Positions 6,889 to 15,155 of a stretch of DNA of 34,103 nt are shown here, piece after piece. The position numbers and the translations under genes were made by a program. This stretch comes from an uncultured Oscillibacter sp. (lineage in GTDB: Bacteria; Bacillota; Clostridia; Oscillospirales; Oscillospiraceae), in contig CAJUJW010000026.1 in assembly GCA_910586735.1 (NCBI GenBank), positions 1 through 34,103 of the forward strand. The letters are read 5' to 3'. Below the pieces are notes generated by a model. That model saw only the letters and a list, made by a program, of their open reading frames with translations. It was not told the DNA's origin and made no database searches. Positions within the stretch are counted from its first letter, which is position 1, and the number at the start of each line of letters is the position of its first letter.

Positions 6889-7032
6889 GCCCCCGCCCCG
6901 GCTGGGGCGACTTCAAGCTCCCCGCCCGTCAGGGCGAGTAAAGCCTCCCCCTTACGGGGGAGAAAAATCCCCCCGCCCGCCAGGGCCGAAAACCCCTCCC
7001 CCCTTTCGGGGGGAAATAAAGAAGCCCCCTGA

Positions 7033-7061
7033 TTGACATTTCCCCTCCGGGGAAGCATAAT
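7033..7061 (+). promoter_or_regulatory. Promoter of the pyrophosphatase-activator operon
   Basis: TTGACA (7033-7038), a 17-bp spacer and CATAAT (7056-7061). The spacer carries a short CCCC/GGGG inverted repeat. Confidence 0.75.
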
Positions 7062-7101
7062 AGAGTCATCATCACCGCAATACGCGAAAGGAGCCCATCC
7101 T

Positions 7102-8715
7102 ATGGACACCATCTATATCACCGGCCACCGGAACCCGGACACCGATTCCATCGTTGCCGCCATGGCCTACGCCGCCCTGCAAAACGCCATGGGCAACCGC
7201 CACTATCAGGCCGCCCGCCTGGGCCAGATCAGCGACGAGACCCAGATCGTCCTGGACCGCTTCGGCTTCCAGCCCCCCGGGCTCATTGAGAACGTCCGCA
7301 CCCAGGTCCGGGACCTGGACTACGACACGCCCCCCACCCTCTCCCCCGCCGCCGCCATCAGCCGGGGCTGGCAGACCATGCAGGGGGGCAAAATCTCCAT
7401 CCTCCCCGTGGCCAACGAGGACGGGACCCTTTACGGCACCCTCTCCGCCGGGGACGTGGCCAACTACGACATGACCTCCATCCACAGCCCCAGGGTGGAC
7501 GGCGTGCCCGTCTTCAACCTCATCTCCGTGCTGGAGGGCCGCCTCCTCCACGAGAGCGAGGACGCGCCGGACATGGTCTCCGGCGAGGTGACCATCGCCC
7601 TGCCCGCCAGCCGGGAAAACCTCCTCTTCTCCAGCCAGGACAGCGTGGTCATCTGCGGCGACCAGCCGGACATGGTCCAGCGGGCCCTGGACCTCCAGGT
7701 GAACTGCGTCATCGTCTGCCAGGGGGAGGTGGACCCGGAGGCCCTGGAGCAGGCGGGGAACACCTGCGTCATCTCCACGCCCATGGACGCCTACCAGGCC
7801 CTGCGCCTGATTTTCCACGCCCTGCCCATCGGCCGCATCTGCAAGGACCACGACCTGGTCTGCTTCCACCTGGACGACTATATTGACGACGTGCAGAACG
7901 CCGTGCTGGAAAGCCGCTTCCGGGCCTACCCCATTCTGGACGAGGAGGAGCGGGTGGTGGGCATGCTCTCCCGGTTCCACCTCCTCCGCCCCCGGCGCAA
8001 GCGGGTGGTGCTGGTGGACCACAACGAGAAATCCCAGTCCGTCATCGGCCTGGACCAGGCGGAGATTCTGGAGATCATCGACCACCACCGCCTGGCGGAC
8101 ATCGAGACGAAAAATCCCATCCACGTCCGAAACGAGGCCGTGGGCAGCACCAACACCATCATCGCCGAAATGTACCAGGAAAAGGGCCTGATGCCCTCCG
8201 CCAATATGGCGGGGCTCATGGCGGCGGCCATCGTCTCGGACACGGTCATGTTCAAGTCCCCCACCTGCACCCAGCGGGACATGGACATCGCCAACCGCAT
8301 GGCCCGGATCGCCAGCGTGAAGCTGGAGGACCTGGGGCAGGCCATCTTCTCCGCCAGCTGCGGGGACGACAAGACCGCCGAGGCCATGCTGAAAACGGAC
8401 TACAAGGAGTTCCACATCGCCGGGCACAACCTGGCGGTGAGCCAGATCACCACCATGGACTCCGCCCGGCTGCTGGAGCGGAAGGGGGAGTTCATCGACA
8501 TCATGACCGCCACCCGGCAGAAGCGGGGGCTGAACACCGTGGTGCTGATGATCACCGACGTGCTGCTGGAGGGGACGCAGCTTCTCTTCGTGGGCGACGA
8601 GGACACCATCCGGCAGGCCTTCGGCATCCGGGGGGAGGAGAACTGCGCGTTCCTGCCCAAGATCATGTCCCGGAAGAAGCAGGTCATTCCCATGCTGTCT
8701 GCCCTCTGGGGCTAA
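7102..8715 (+). CDS. ppaC: Manganese-dependent inorganic pyrophosphatase with CBS-DRTGG-CBS insert
   Basis: Family II (DHH) pyrophosphatase that hydrolyses PPi to two phosphates. Metal ligands are visible: H9, D13 and D15 in TGHRNPDTDS, D306-H307-N308 in LVDHNE, and D327-H328-H329 in IIDHHR; the C-terminal DHHA2 domain ends with the substrate-binding SRKK motif. At 537 aa it exceeds the ~310-aa simple enzyme because regulatory CBS, DRTGG and CBS domains sit at about residues 70-300. In characterised CBS-pyrophosphatases these bind adenine nucleotides and tune activity. Start ATG 7102 follows AAAGGAG. The activator gene starts 15 bp after its stop, so the two are probably co-transcribed. Confidence 0.95.
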   Translation: MDTIYITGHRNPDTDSIVAAMAYAALQNAMGNRHYQAARLGQISDETQIVLDRFGFQPPGLIENVRTQVRDLDYDTPPTLSPAAAISRGWQTMQGGKISILPVANEDGTLYGTLSAGDVANYDMTSIHSPRVDGVPVFNLISVLEGRLLHESEDAPDMVSGEVTIALPASRENLLFSSQDSVVICGDQPDMVQRALDLQVNCVIVCQGEVDPEALEQAGNTCVISTPMDAYQALRLIFHALPIGRICKDHDLVCFHLDDYIDDVQNAVLESRFRAYPILDEEERVVGMLSRFHLLRPRRKRVVLVDHNEKSQSVIGLDQAEILEIIDHHRLADIETKNPIHVRNEAVGSTNTIIAEMYQEKGLMPSANMAGLMAAAIVSDTVMFKSPTCTQRDMDIANRMARIASVKLEDLGQAIFSASCGDDKTAEAMLKTDYKEFHIAGHNLAVSQITTMDSARLLERKGEFIDIMTATRQKRGLNTVVLMITDVLLEGTQLLFVGDEDTIRQAFGIRGEENCAFLPKIMSRKKQVIPMLSALWG

Positions 8716-8730
8716 GGGAAAGGAGGCCCC

Positions 8731-10146
8731 ATGTCTCAGACCCCCGACTTTTCCGAGCTTTTCGACGACGACATCAACCTCCGGGGCCTCTTCGACATCC
8801 TCAGCCCCGAAAACAACCTGGTCCTGGCGGACGACATGATGCTCTCCGACGCCCAGGGCACCATCCTCCGGGTCAGCGAGAGCTATGAGAAAAACTTCGG
8901 CTTCGTTCACGACTCCATCGTGGGCCGTTCCGCCTTCGACCTGGAGGCCGACGGCACCTTCTCCCCCTGCGTCACCGCCGAGGTCATCCGCCAGCGGCGG
9001 AAAATCACCACCACCCAGACCATCAACCACTCCCACAAAAACGTCATGACCGTGGGCATCCCCCTGTTCGACAGCAACGGAGAGCTGAAATTCGCCGTCT
9101 GCTTCAACACCGTGTCCATGGAGCAGATCAACGCCATCCAGCGGAACTACCGCCACCTCCAGGACTCCCTCCAGCAGTACAGCCAGGAGATCGCCGAGCT
9201 GCGCACCAGGGCCACCTCCACCAGCCTGATTTTCAAAAGCGCCTCCATGCAGCGGCTGTGGACCCTGATGCAGAACACGGCCAACACGAAAGCCAACATC
9301 CTGATCACCGGGGAAACCGGCGTGGGGAAAAGCGCCGTGGCCAAGGCCATCCACGCCATGAGCAGCCGGGCCGACGGGCCCTTCATCGAGGTCAACTGCG
9401 CCGTGCTCCACGAGAACCTCATCGAGTCCGAGCTCTTCGGCTATGAGAAGGGGGCCTTCACCGGGGCCGCCAGCGGGGGGAAAATCGGCAAGATCGAGCT
9501 GGCCAACAACGGCACCCTCTTCCTGGACGAGATCGGCGAGCTGCCCCCGCATATCCAGTCCAAGCTCCTGCAGCTGATCCAGGAGAAGACCATCGAGCGC
9601 CTCTCCGGCAACAAGCGCATCGAGCTGGACTTCCGCCTCCTGGTGGCCACAAACCGCAACCTGGAGGACGCGGTGCAGCGGGGCCTCTTCCGGTCGGACC
9701 TCTTCTACCGGCTCAACGTCATCCGCATCCACATTCCGCCCCTGCGCCAGCGGCAGGAGGACATCCTCCCCCTGGCCCACCAGTTTCTGGCCCGGTTCTC
9801 CGGGGAGTACGGCAAGACCCTGACCTTCAGCCCCCGGCTTCTGACCTTCCTGGAACAGTGCGACTGGCCGGGGAACGTCCGGCAGCTGGAGAACCTGGTG
9901 GAGCGCCTGACCATCACGGTCCAGGACCCCATCATCGACCTGGGGCACCTGCCGGCGGAGTACGCCGCGGACTCCCCCGCCCCCGCCCCCGCCAGGGAGG
10001 GCACCCTGGCCCAGCGCATGGACGCCTACGAGGGGCAGATCATCCGGGAGTCCTACCGCCGCTGGGGCACCACCGTGGCGGTGGCCAAGGAGCTGGGCAT
10101 CTCCCAGGCCACGGCGGCCCGGAAGGTGGCGAAGTACGTGAAATAA
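8731..10146 (+). CDS. Sigma-54-dependent transcriptional activator (PAS-AAA+-HTH)
   Basis: A 471-aa bacterial enhancer-binding protein. The N-terminal part (about 20-140) looks like a PAS sensor (SDAQGTILRVSESYEKNFGF... VGIPLFDSNGELKFAV). The AAA+ domain has Walker A GETGVGKS near 193, the sigma-54 contact loop GAFTGA near 241, Walker B TLFLDEIGEL, and the R-finger region RSDLFYRLNV. The C-terminal helix-turn-helix (GTTVAVAKELGISQATAARKVAKYVK) is at the extreme end. It is expected to remodel sigma-54 polymerase in response to a small ligand. Its closeness to ppaC upstream and rpoN downstream suggests a dedicated sigma-54 module. Targets are not visible: I saw no convincing -24/-12 promoter in the window. 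Confidence 0.95.
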   Translation: MSQTPDFSELFDDDINLRGLFDILSPENNLVLADDMMLSDAQGTILRVSESYEKNFGFVHDSIVGRSAFDLEADGTFSPCVTAEVIRQRRKITTTQTINHSHKNVMTVGIPLFDSNGELKFAVCFNTVSMEQINAIQRNYRHLQDSLQQYSQEIAELRTRATSTSLIFKSASMQRLWTLMQNTANTKANILITGETGVGKSAVAKAIHAMSSRADGPFIEVNCAVLHENLIESELFGYEKGAFTGAASGGKIGKIELANNGTLFLDEIGELPPHIQSKLLQLIQEKTIERLSGNKRIELDFRLLVATNRNLEDAVQRGLFRSDLFYRLNVIRIHIPPLRQRQEDILPLAHQFLARFSGEYGKTLTFSPRLLTFLEQCDWPGNVRQLENLVERLTITVQDPIIDLGHLPAEYAADSPAPAPAREGTLAQRMDAYEGQIIRESYRRWGTTVAVAKELGISQATAARKVAKYVK

Positions 10147-10188
10147 CCCCGCCCGGTTTCCGGGACCGCCGCCCTGCCGGAGAAGGAC

Positions 10189-10210
10189 GGGCCGCCCAGG
10201 GGGGCGGCCC
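10189..10210. repeat. GGGCCGCCC/GGGCGGCCC palindrome, copy 1
   Basis: A near-perfect palindrome between the activator and rpoN. The same element with one extra G lies at 18420-18442. The rest of 10147-10300 shows no gene. Confidence 0.6.
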
Positions 10211-10300
10211 CTGCAGGCGGAACACCCAGGAGACCTGCGGCAGGGGCCGCCGCCCTCGGCGGCCCGCGTCCCCGACATCCCCTGCTGACAGGAGGACCCC

Positions 10301-11632
10301 ATGAGCCTTGTCCAATTAAAAACCGAGCTGCGGCAGGAGCTGAAGCTGACCCCCCAGCTCATGCAGTCCATGGAGGTCTTGCAGATGACTTCCCAGGAGC
10401 TGCTGGAGTACATCTCCCGGCAGGCGGAGGAGAACCCCCTGCTGGACCAGGCCGACCCGCCGGAGGCCGCCTACGCCGAGCTGCGGCGGCAGGCCGTGTG
10501 GATTGACGGCGGCCTGGGGAACCGGGCCACCTTCGCCCACGAGGAGAGCGCCCCGGAGGCCGGGGCCGCCGACCGGGATCTGGAGGGCCTGCCCGCCTTT
10601 CTCCGGGACCAGCTTCACCGCCTCCGGCTCTCCAAGCCCCTGCGGGCCCTGTGCGAGTATCTGGCCGAGCTTGTGGACGAGGACGGGTATTTAGCCCAGG
10701 AGGACCTGGACGGCCTGGCGGACCTGAAAATCCCCCGGGAGCTGACGGAACAGGCGCTGGAGACGCTCCAGGGCCTGGACCCGCCGGGGGTGGGGGCCCG
10801 GAGTCTGTCCGAGTGCCTTCTGCTTCAGCTGAGCCGCCGGGACCAGGCGGACCCGGTGGCCATGGACATCGCCGCCCGGTTCCTGCCGGACCTGGGCCGG
10901 AAGCGCTACGCCGCCATCGCCCAGAAGCTGGGGGTGGACGCGGAGGCCGTCCGGGCGGCGGAAAAGGTGATTGCCTCCCTGGAGCCCCACCCCGGCCGGG
11001 CCTTCCAGAGCGCCGAGCCCGCGGTCTACGTCCGGCCCGACGTGTTCATCGCGGAGCTGGATGGGGAGTGGAAGGTGATTCTCAACGACTACTACCTGCC
11101 CCGTGTCTCCGTCAACGACTACTACCTGCGCCTCTTGAAGAGCTCCGAGGAGAAGGAGACCAGGGACTATTTGCGCCAAAAGCTCCAGCAGGCCAAGTGG
11201 CTCCTCAGCAGCCTGGAGCGCCGGGGGGGCGCCCTCCGCCGGTGCGCCGAGGCGGTGCTGGAGGCCCAGAGGCCCTTTTTCACCGGGGAGACCGGGGCCC
11301 TGGCCCCCATGACCCTGTCCGCCCTGGCGGAGAATCTGGAGCTCCACACCTCCACGGTGTCCCGGGCCATACGGGGGAAGTACGTCCAGTGCCGCCAGGG
11401 GACTTATCCCATGCGGTACTTTTTCAGCCGGAACGTAGGCGGGGGCGTTTCCCGCCAGGCGGTGAAGCAGTGCCTCCTGGCCCTCCTCCGGGAGGAGGAC
11501 CCCCGCAGGCCCCGCAGCGACCAGGACCTCTGCCGCCTCCTGGCGGAGCGGGGCATGCCCGTGGCCCGGCGGACCGTGACCAAGTACCGCCTGGAGCTGG
11601 GGGTGGGGTCCTCGGCGGCCCGGAGGAAGTAA
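10301..11632 (+). CDS. rpoN: RNA polymerase sigma-54 factor
   Basis: Alternative sigma factor that recognises -24/-12 promoters and needs an ATP-driven activator. Region I is clear (QLKTELRQELKLTPQLMQSMEVLQM, then LLEYISRQAEENPLLD). The core-binding domain spans about 90-250, and the C-terminal DNA-binding domain ends in the RpoN box ARRTVTKYRL near 422. At 443 aa it has normal length for Clostridia. ATG 10301 is preceded by ACAGGAGGACCCC. It lies 154 bp after the sigma-54 activator on the same strand with no terminator between, so they may be one operon. Confidence 0.97.
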   Translation: MSLVQLKTELRQELKLTPQLMQSMEVLQMTSQELLEYISRQAEENPLLDQADPPEAAYAELRRQAVWIDGGLGNRATFAHEESAPEAGAADRDLEGLPAFLRDQLHRLRLSKPLRALCEYLAELVDEDGYLAQEDLDGLADLKIPRELTEQALETLQGLDPPGVGARSLSECLLLQLSRRDQADPVAMDIAARFLPDLGRKRYAAIAQKLGVDAEAVRAAEKVIASLEPHPGRAFQSAEPAVYVRPDVFIAELDGEWKVILNDYYLPRVSVNDYYLRLLKSSEEKETRDYLRQKLQQAKWLLSSLERRGGALRRCAEAVLEAQRPFFTGETGALAPMTLSALAENLELHTSTVSRAIRGKYVQCRQGTYPMRYFFSRNVGGGVSRQAVKQCLLALLREEDPRRPRSDQDLCRLLAERGMPVARRTVTKYRLELGVGSSAARRK

Positions 11633-11648
11633 GCGCGTACATAAAAAA

Positions 11649-11674
11649 AGCCCCGCCGTGTGAACGGCGGGGCT
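11649..11674. terminator. Terminator between rpoN and the second SLH gene
   Basis: AGCCCCGCCG (11649-11658) pairs with CGGCGGGGCT (11665-11674). On the minus strand it is followed by T7, so it is strongest as the SLH gene's terminator; rightward the T tail is weak. Confidence 0.85.
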
Positions 11675-11689
11675 TCGTTATGGAAAGGC

Positions 11690-12577
11690 TTACTTGCTGG
11701 CCTCGCCCTCGGCGGGGGCGGCGGCGGCCTGATTGGCGCGGTACAGGAAGGTCACGATCTGGCCCCGGGTGCAGGTGTTGTCGGGGGAGAAGGTGGTTCC
11801 GTCACCGGTGCCGGAGGTCACGCCGTTCTCCACGGCCCAGGCCACGGCGGAGGCATACTCCGCATCGGCGGCCACGTCGGTGAACTCCTTCTCTGTCTCA
11901 ACCTCAGGGCTTCCGGCGGCCTGCCACATATAGAGCACGGCCATGGACCGGGTGCAGGCGGCGTCCGGGTCCCCATGGTTGTCGATGATCTCACTCTCAA
12001 ACCACTCCAGGGCGGCTTGACGATCAGCCACGCCCTCCTTGGCACCGGGCTTGCCGTTGGCGCGCCACAGGAAGGTCAGGATATGGGACACGGTGCAGGT
12101 GTTGCTGGGACCGAAGGTGGTGGGGGTGGTGCCGTTGGTGATACCCTGCTCCACGGCCCAGTCAATGGCGGCGGCGAAGGGGGAGGTGGGGGCCACGTCG
12201 GTGAACTTGGGGGCGGCGGCGGGAGTCTCGTCCTTCTTTTCCGTGCCCTCGGCGGGGGCCTTGGACTCGTCCTTTTTCTCCTCACCGGCGGGGGCCTTGG
12301 ACTCATCCTTCTTCTCCTCGCCCTCGGCGGGGGTCTTGGACTCGTCCTTCTTCTCTTCGCCCTCGGCGGGGGTCTTGGACTCGTCCTTCTTCTCCTCGCC
12401 CTCGGCGGGGGCCTTGGACTCGTCCTTCTTCTCTTCGCCCTCAGCGGGAGTCTGGTCCTTCTTCTCCTCGGTGGAAGCGGGAGCGGAGTCCTTTTTCTCT
12501 TCGGCCGCGAGAGCGGGGACGCTCAGGCTCAGGCACAGCACCAGGGCCAGCGCCAGGGATAACAGCTTCTTCTTCAT
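11690..12577 (-). CDS. SLH-domain protein with Lys/Asp/Glu/Ser/Pro repeats
   Basis: A 295-aa exported protein. Signal peptide MKKKLLSLALALVLCLSL...PALA (about 1-24), then a low-complexity spacer (about 30-115) of roughly 12-13-residue units of the form EEKKDESKAPAEG repeated about six times, then an SLH module (FTDVAPTSPF...TFGPSNTCT), a degenerate middle SLH-like unit (DRQAALEWFESEIIDNHGD...ACTRSMAVL) and a final SLH module (FTDVAADAEYASAVAWAVENGVTSG...CTRGQIVTFLYRA). It is likely anchored to the wall with the charged repeat as a stalk. The repeat DNA is nearly identical between units, so copy number may vary between strains. ATG 12577 follows AGGAGGAACCAAC. Confidence 0.9.
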   Translation of the reverse strand: MKKKLLSLALALVLCLSLSVPALAAEEKKDSAPASTEEKKDQTPAEGEEKKDESKAPAEGEEKKDESKTPAEGEEKKDESKTPAEGEEKKDESKAPAGEEKKDESKAPAEGTEKKDETPAAAPKFTDVAPTSPFAAAIDWAVEQGITNGTTPTTFGPSNTCTVSHILTFLWRANGKPGAKEGVADRQAALEWFESEIIDNHGDPDAACTRSMAVLYMWQAAGSPEVETEKEFTDVAADAEYASAVAWAVENGVTSGTGDGTTFSPDNTCTRGQIVTFLYRANQAAAAPAEGEASK

Positions 12578-12682
12578 GTTGGTTCCTCCTAAATTTTCAG
12601 CCCGCCGCCGCGCGGCGGTGATATCAGAGCGAATTGTACTCCTTTGCGACAAAAAATGCAAGTGTTTTTATCACGGTAAAGC

Positions 12683-12724
12683 AAAAGCGGGACCCCGTTC
12701 CCTTGGGAACGGGGTCCCGCTTTT
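12683..12724. terminator. Long bidirectional terminator downstream of serA
   Basis: An about 18-20-bp perfect stem (arms 12683-12702 and 12705-12724, core GCGGGACCCCGTTCCC) flanked by AAAA and TTTT. It ends the leftward serine operon; the SLH gene's start region follows. Confidence 0.9.
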
Positions 12725-12727
12725 CTC

Positions 12728-13636
12728 TCAGAAGCCCTCGATGATGTCCACCAGCTCCTGCCCAATGCGCTTTTGCGCCTCCTTCGTGCCCGCCCCGATG
12801 TGGGGCGTACAACTGACCGCCGGGTGTTGCGCCAGGGCCCAGTTGGGGGCCTTCTCGTTCATCCATACGTCCAGGCCCGCCGCACGGACCTTGCCGCTGT
12901 TCAGCGCGTCCAGCAGGGCCGCCTCGTCTACGTTGCTCCCCCGGGAGACGTTGACAATCACCACCCCGTCCTTCATCTTCGCCAGGGACTCCCCGTCCAC
13001 CAGGGCCCTGTCCCCGCCGGGGGCGCAGAGGATGAGCACGTCGGACGTGGAGAGCAGCTCGTCCATGGGGACGAATTTCATGGTCTCGCACTCGCAGCCC
13101 TCCGGACGGTGAAGGTGGACCGTGGAGAGAACCCGCATGCCCAGGGCCTGGCACTTGGCCCCCACCAGCTGGCCGATGCGGCCGTAGCCGATGACGCCGG
13201 CGGTTTTGCCGGAGAGCTCGAAGCCCTTGGAGTAGGCTTTTTTCTCCCACTTGCTCTCCCGCATGGTGTGGCCCGCCACGGAGATGTTCCGGGCGCAGGA
13301 GAACAGCAGGGCCAGGGCCAGCTCGGCCACGGCGTTGGAGGAGGCCCGGGGGGTGTTCCGCACGGCGATGCCCGCCGCCTCGGCGTAGGGGATGGCGATG
13401 TTGTCCATGCCCACCCCGGCCCGGATGATGAGCTTCAGATTTCCGCCCCGGGCGGCGTCGATCTGGGGCTCCTTGATCTTGGTGGCGGAACGGATGATGA
13501 CGGCGTCGAAGTCCCGCAGGGCGGGGCCCAGGCCGCCGGGCTCGTAGAACTGCTCCACCACCTCATAGCCGTCGGCCCTCAGCTTCGCCACGGCGGAGGC
13601 GTCCATTCCATCGGTGACTAATACGCGCTTTAACAT
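12728..13636 (-). CDS. serA: D-3-phosphoglycerate dehydrogenase, short form without ACT domain
   Basis: NAD-dependent D-2-hydroxyacid dehydrogenase, probably oxidising 3-phosphoglycerate in the first step of serine synthesis. The Rossmann motif is VIGYGRIGQLVGAK, the substrate Arg is in IIRAGVGMDNI, and the catalytic His is in CTPHIGAGTKEA. At 302 aa it lacks the regulatory C-terminal ACT domain, so serine feedback through that domain is absent. ATG 13636 is favoured by AAGGGGA about 8 nt upstream; upstream in-frame starts have weaker sites. It follows serC and a 48-aa gene on the same strand, which supports the serine role over other hydroxyacid dehydrogenases. Confidence 0.92.
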   Translation of the reverse strand: MLKRVLVTDGMDASAVAKLRADGYEVVEQFYEPGGLGPALRDFDAVIIRSATKIKEPQIDAARGGNLKLIIRAGVGMDNIAIPYAEAAGIAVRNTPRASSNAVAELALALLFSCARNISVAGHTMRESKWEKKAYSKGFELSGKTAGVIGYGRIGQLVGAKCQALGMRVLSTVHLHRPEGCECETMKFVPMDELLSTSDVLILCAPGGDRALVDGESLAKMKDGVVIVNVSRGSNVDEAALLDALNSGKVRAAGLDVWMNEKAPNWALAQHPAVSCTPHIGAGTKEAQKRIGQELVDIIEGF

Positions 13637-13729
13637 AATAAATTCCCCTTTCATTCGTTCTCGGCGCACCCCAGGGGCGCCGACAGCGCAAGGGTTTCCG
13701 CCCATTGGGGGACAGGCGTGTCCGGCTCC

Positions 13730-13876
13730 TCAGCCGAGCATATCGTCCATGAGGTCCTTTTTCAGCTTCTGGATTTCAGCCAGGACCTGTTCCTTGGTCT
13801 CCTTGGTTTCCGCTTCCTCCAAGGTCCGTATCAGACGTTTCAGAAAACTCTTAAACTGCAAATCGGTCATTCCCAT
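13730..13876 (-). CDS. 48-aa helical protein between serC and serA
   Basis: ATG 13876 is preceded by AAAGGAGG at ideal spacing, 15 bp after the serC stop. The product begins MGMTDLQFKSFLKRLIR and ends KKDLMDDMLG. It is highly charged (many K/E) and probably one or two amphipathic helices, with no signal peptide or cysteines. I do not recognise it. Its place in the operon suggests co-expression with serine synthesis; it could be a small modulator or partner of one of the enzymes, but that is inference only. It is easily missed by gene callers with a length cut-off. Confidence 0.75.
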   Translation of the reverse strand: MGMTDLQFKSFLKRLIRTLEEAETKETKEQVLAEIQKLKKDLMDDMLG

Positions 13877-13891
13877 AGAAGCATCCTCCTT

Positions 13892-14983
13892 TCAGCTGTG
13901 TTCCGCCTCGTACTTCTTGAGGAACTCCACCAGCGCCTCCACGCCCTCCTTGGGCATGGCGTTGTAGATGGAGGCCCGGAGGCCGCCCACGCTCTTGTGG
14001 CCTTTCAGGTTGTCAAAGCCCGCTTCCTTGCTGGCCGCCACCACGTCCGCGTCCTGCTCCTTGCTGGGCGTCACAAAGGGCACGTTCATGAGAGAACGGT
14101 CCTCCTTGCGGACGGCCCCGGTGAAGAGCTTGCTCTGGTCCAGGAAGTCGTAGAGAATCTGGGCCTTCTCCACGTTCCGGCAGTTCTGCGCCTCCAGGCC
14201 GCCGTTGTCCAGGAGATATTTGAAGACCTTCCCGCAGCAGTAGATGGCCCAGCAGTTGGGGGTGTTGTACAGGGAGTCGTTGTCCGCGTGGGTCTTGTAG
14301 CTCATATAGGTGGGCACGAATTTGGGCAGGTCGTCCCGGATCAGGTCCTCCCGGATGATGACCACCGCCATGCCCGCCGGGCCCACGTTCTTCTGCACGC
14401 CGCCCCAGATGAGGCCGTACCGGCTCACGTCGCAGGGCCGGGAGAGGAACATGCTGGACTGGTCGGACACCAGGACCTTCCCCTTGGTGTTGGGGAGGTT
14501 GAAATAGGTGGTTCCGTTGATGGTCTCGTTTTCGCAGATATAGACGTAGTCCGCGTTTTCCGGGATGTCCAGGTCCGAGCAGTCGGGGATATAGGAGAAA
14601 TTCTTGTCGGCGGAGGAGGCCACGATTTTCACCTCTCCGTACTTTTTCGCCTCGGCGATGGCCTTCTTGGACCAGGCGCCGGTCTCCACGTAGCAGCCCA
14701 GGCCGTTTCGCATCAGGTTCATGGCCACCATGGCGAACTGGACCGTGCCGCCGCCCTGGATGAACAGGACCTTGTAGTTGTCGGGGACGCCCATGAGCTT
14801 CCTGAGGTCCGCCTCCGCCTCGTCCCGAATCTGCTGGAAGACCTTGGACCGGTGGCTCATCTCCATGACGCACATGCCGCTTTGGCGGTAGTTCATCATC
14901 TCGGCGGCGATCTCCTCCAGCACGGGCTCCGGCATCATGGCGGGCCCGGCGGAGAAATTATAGGTGCGGCCGTATTTCATCAT
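13892..14983 (-). CDS. serC: Phosphoserine aminotransferase
   Basis: PLP enzyme that transaminates 3-phosphohydroxypyruvate to phosphoserine with glutamate. At 363 aa it is a normal-length class V aminotransferase. N-terminal YNFSAGPAMMPEPVLEE is the SerC signature, SHRSKVFQ follows, and the PLP lysine is in IWGGVQKNVGPAGMAV. ATG 14983 has GGAGGAAACA directly upstream. It is the first gene of serC / 48-aa ORF / serA, read from the promoter at 15045-15073. A dedicated serB is not in this unit. Confidence 0.96.
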   Translation of the reverse strand: MMKYGRTYNFSAGPAMMPEPVLEEIAAEMMNYRQSGMCVMEMSHRSKVFQQIRDEAEADLRKLMGVPDNYKVLFIQGGGTVQFAMVAMNLMRNGLGCYVETGAWSKKAIAEAKKYGEVKIVASSADKNFSYIPDCSDLDIPENADYVYICENETINGTTYFNLPNTKGKVLVSDQSSMFLSRPCDVSRYGLIWGGVQKNVGPAGMAVVIIREDLIRDDLPKFVPTYMSYKTHADNDSLYNTPNCWAIYCCGKVFKYLLDNGGLEAQNCRNVEKAQILYDFLDQSKLFTGAVRKEDRSLMNVPFVTPSKEQDADVVAASKEAGFDNLKGHKSVGGLRASIYNAMPKEGVEALVEFLKKYEAEHS

Positions 14984-15044
14984 TGTTTCCTCCATTCAAA
15001 TGTTCACAAAAATCCGCCCCCATGGGGGCCGCTTTCCTGTCTAT

Positions 15045-15073
15045 AGTATACAGGATTTTTTTGCCATAATCAA
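15045..15073 (-). promoter_or_regulatory. Promoter of the serC operon
   Basis: On the minus strand, TTGATT (15073-15068), a 17-bp spacer and TATACT (15050-15045). The -10 lies in CTGTATACTATAG, which recurs at the divergent ClC promoter. Confidence 0.7.
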
Positions 15074-15127
15074 CCGTCTTCCTGAAATTTCTGAAAAAAG
15101 GTGTACCTATTTTTCCTCTGGTCCCGC

Positions 15128-15155
15128 TTGCGTTTCATCAGAAAAGCTGTATACT
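15128..15155 (+). promoter_or_regulatory. Promoter of the ClC-acyltransferase operon
   Basis: TTGCGT (15128-15133), a 16-bp spacer and TATACT (15150-15155). The element CTGTATACTATA (15147-15158) is an inverted copy of the one at 15041-15053 over the serC -10. Confidence 0.6.

Larger units (their letters stand above)
6396..7030. repeat. Gene-free mosaic of short palindromic repeats
   Basis: No plausible gene. From left to right it holds an AT-rich run of TTGACAAT/TGATAATGG-type units (about 6434-6480), a 9-bp hairpin GGCCCGCAC/GTGCGGGCC (6528-6549), a GGGCGGAC/GTCCGCCC hairpin (6598-6620), two adjacent perfect hairpins GTCACGGC/GCCGTGAC (6672-6690) and CCTCTCCC/GGGAGAGG (6692-6710), a 12-bp hairpin CCCCGCAAAATC/GATTTTGTGGGG (6719-6745), and several GCCCGTCAGGGCGA units (6869, 6924). 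Reading frames across it are low-complexity and lack ribosome sites. Confidence 0.7.

Noticed and set aside
6400..7030. CRISPR array
   Set aside because: The repeats are different palindromes without regular repeat-spacer periodicity, and no cas gene is near.
6509..7036. Several overlapping open frames in the repeat mosaic
   Set aside because: Pro/Gly/Arg-rich low-complexity products, no ribosome sites, and built from palindromic repeats.
7072..10413. Very long open frame on the minus strand opposite ppaC and the sigma-54 activator
   Set aside because: It is antisense to two strongly conserved genes, is Gly/Val/His/Leu-rich in the way complementary GC-rich codons produce, and has no ribosome site.
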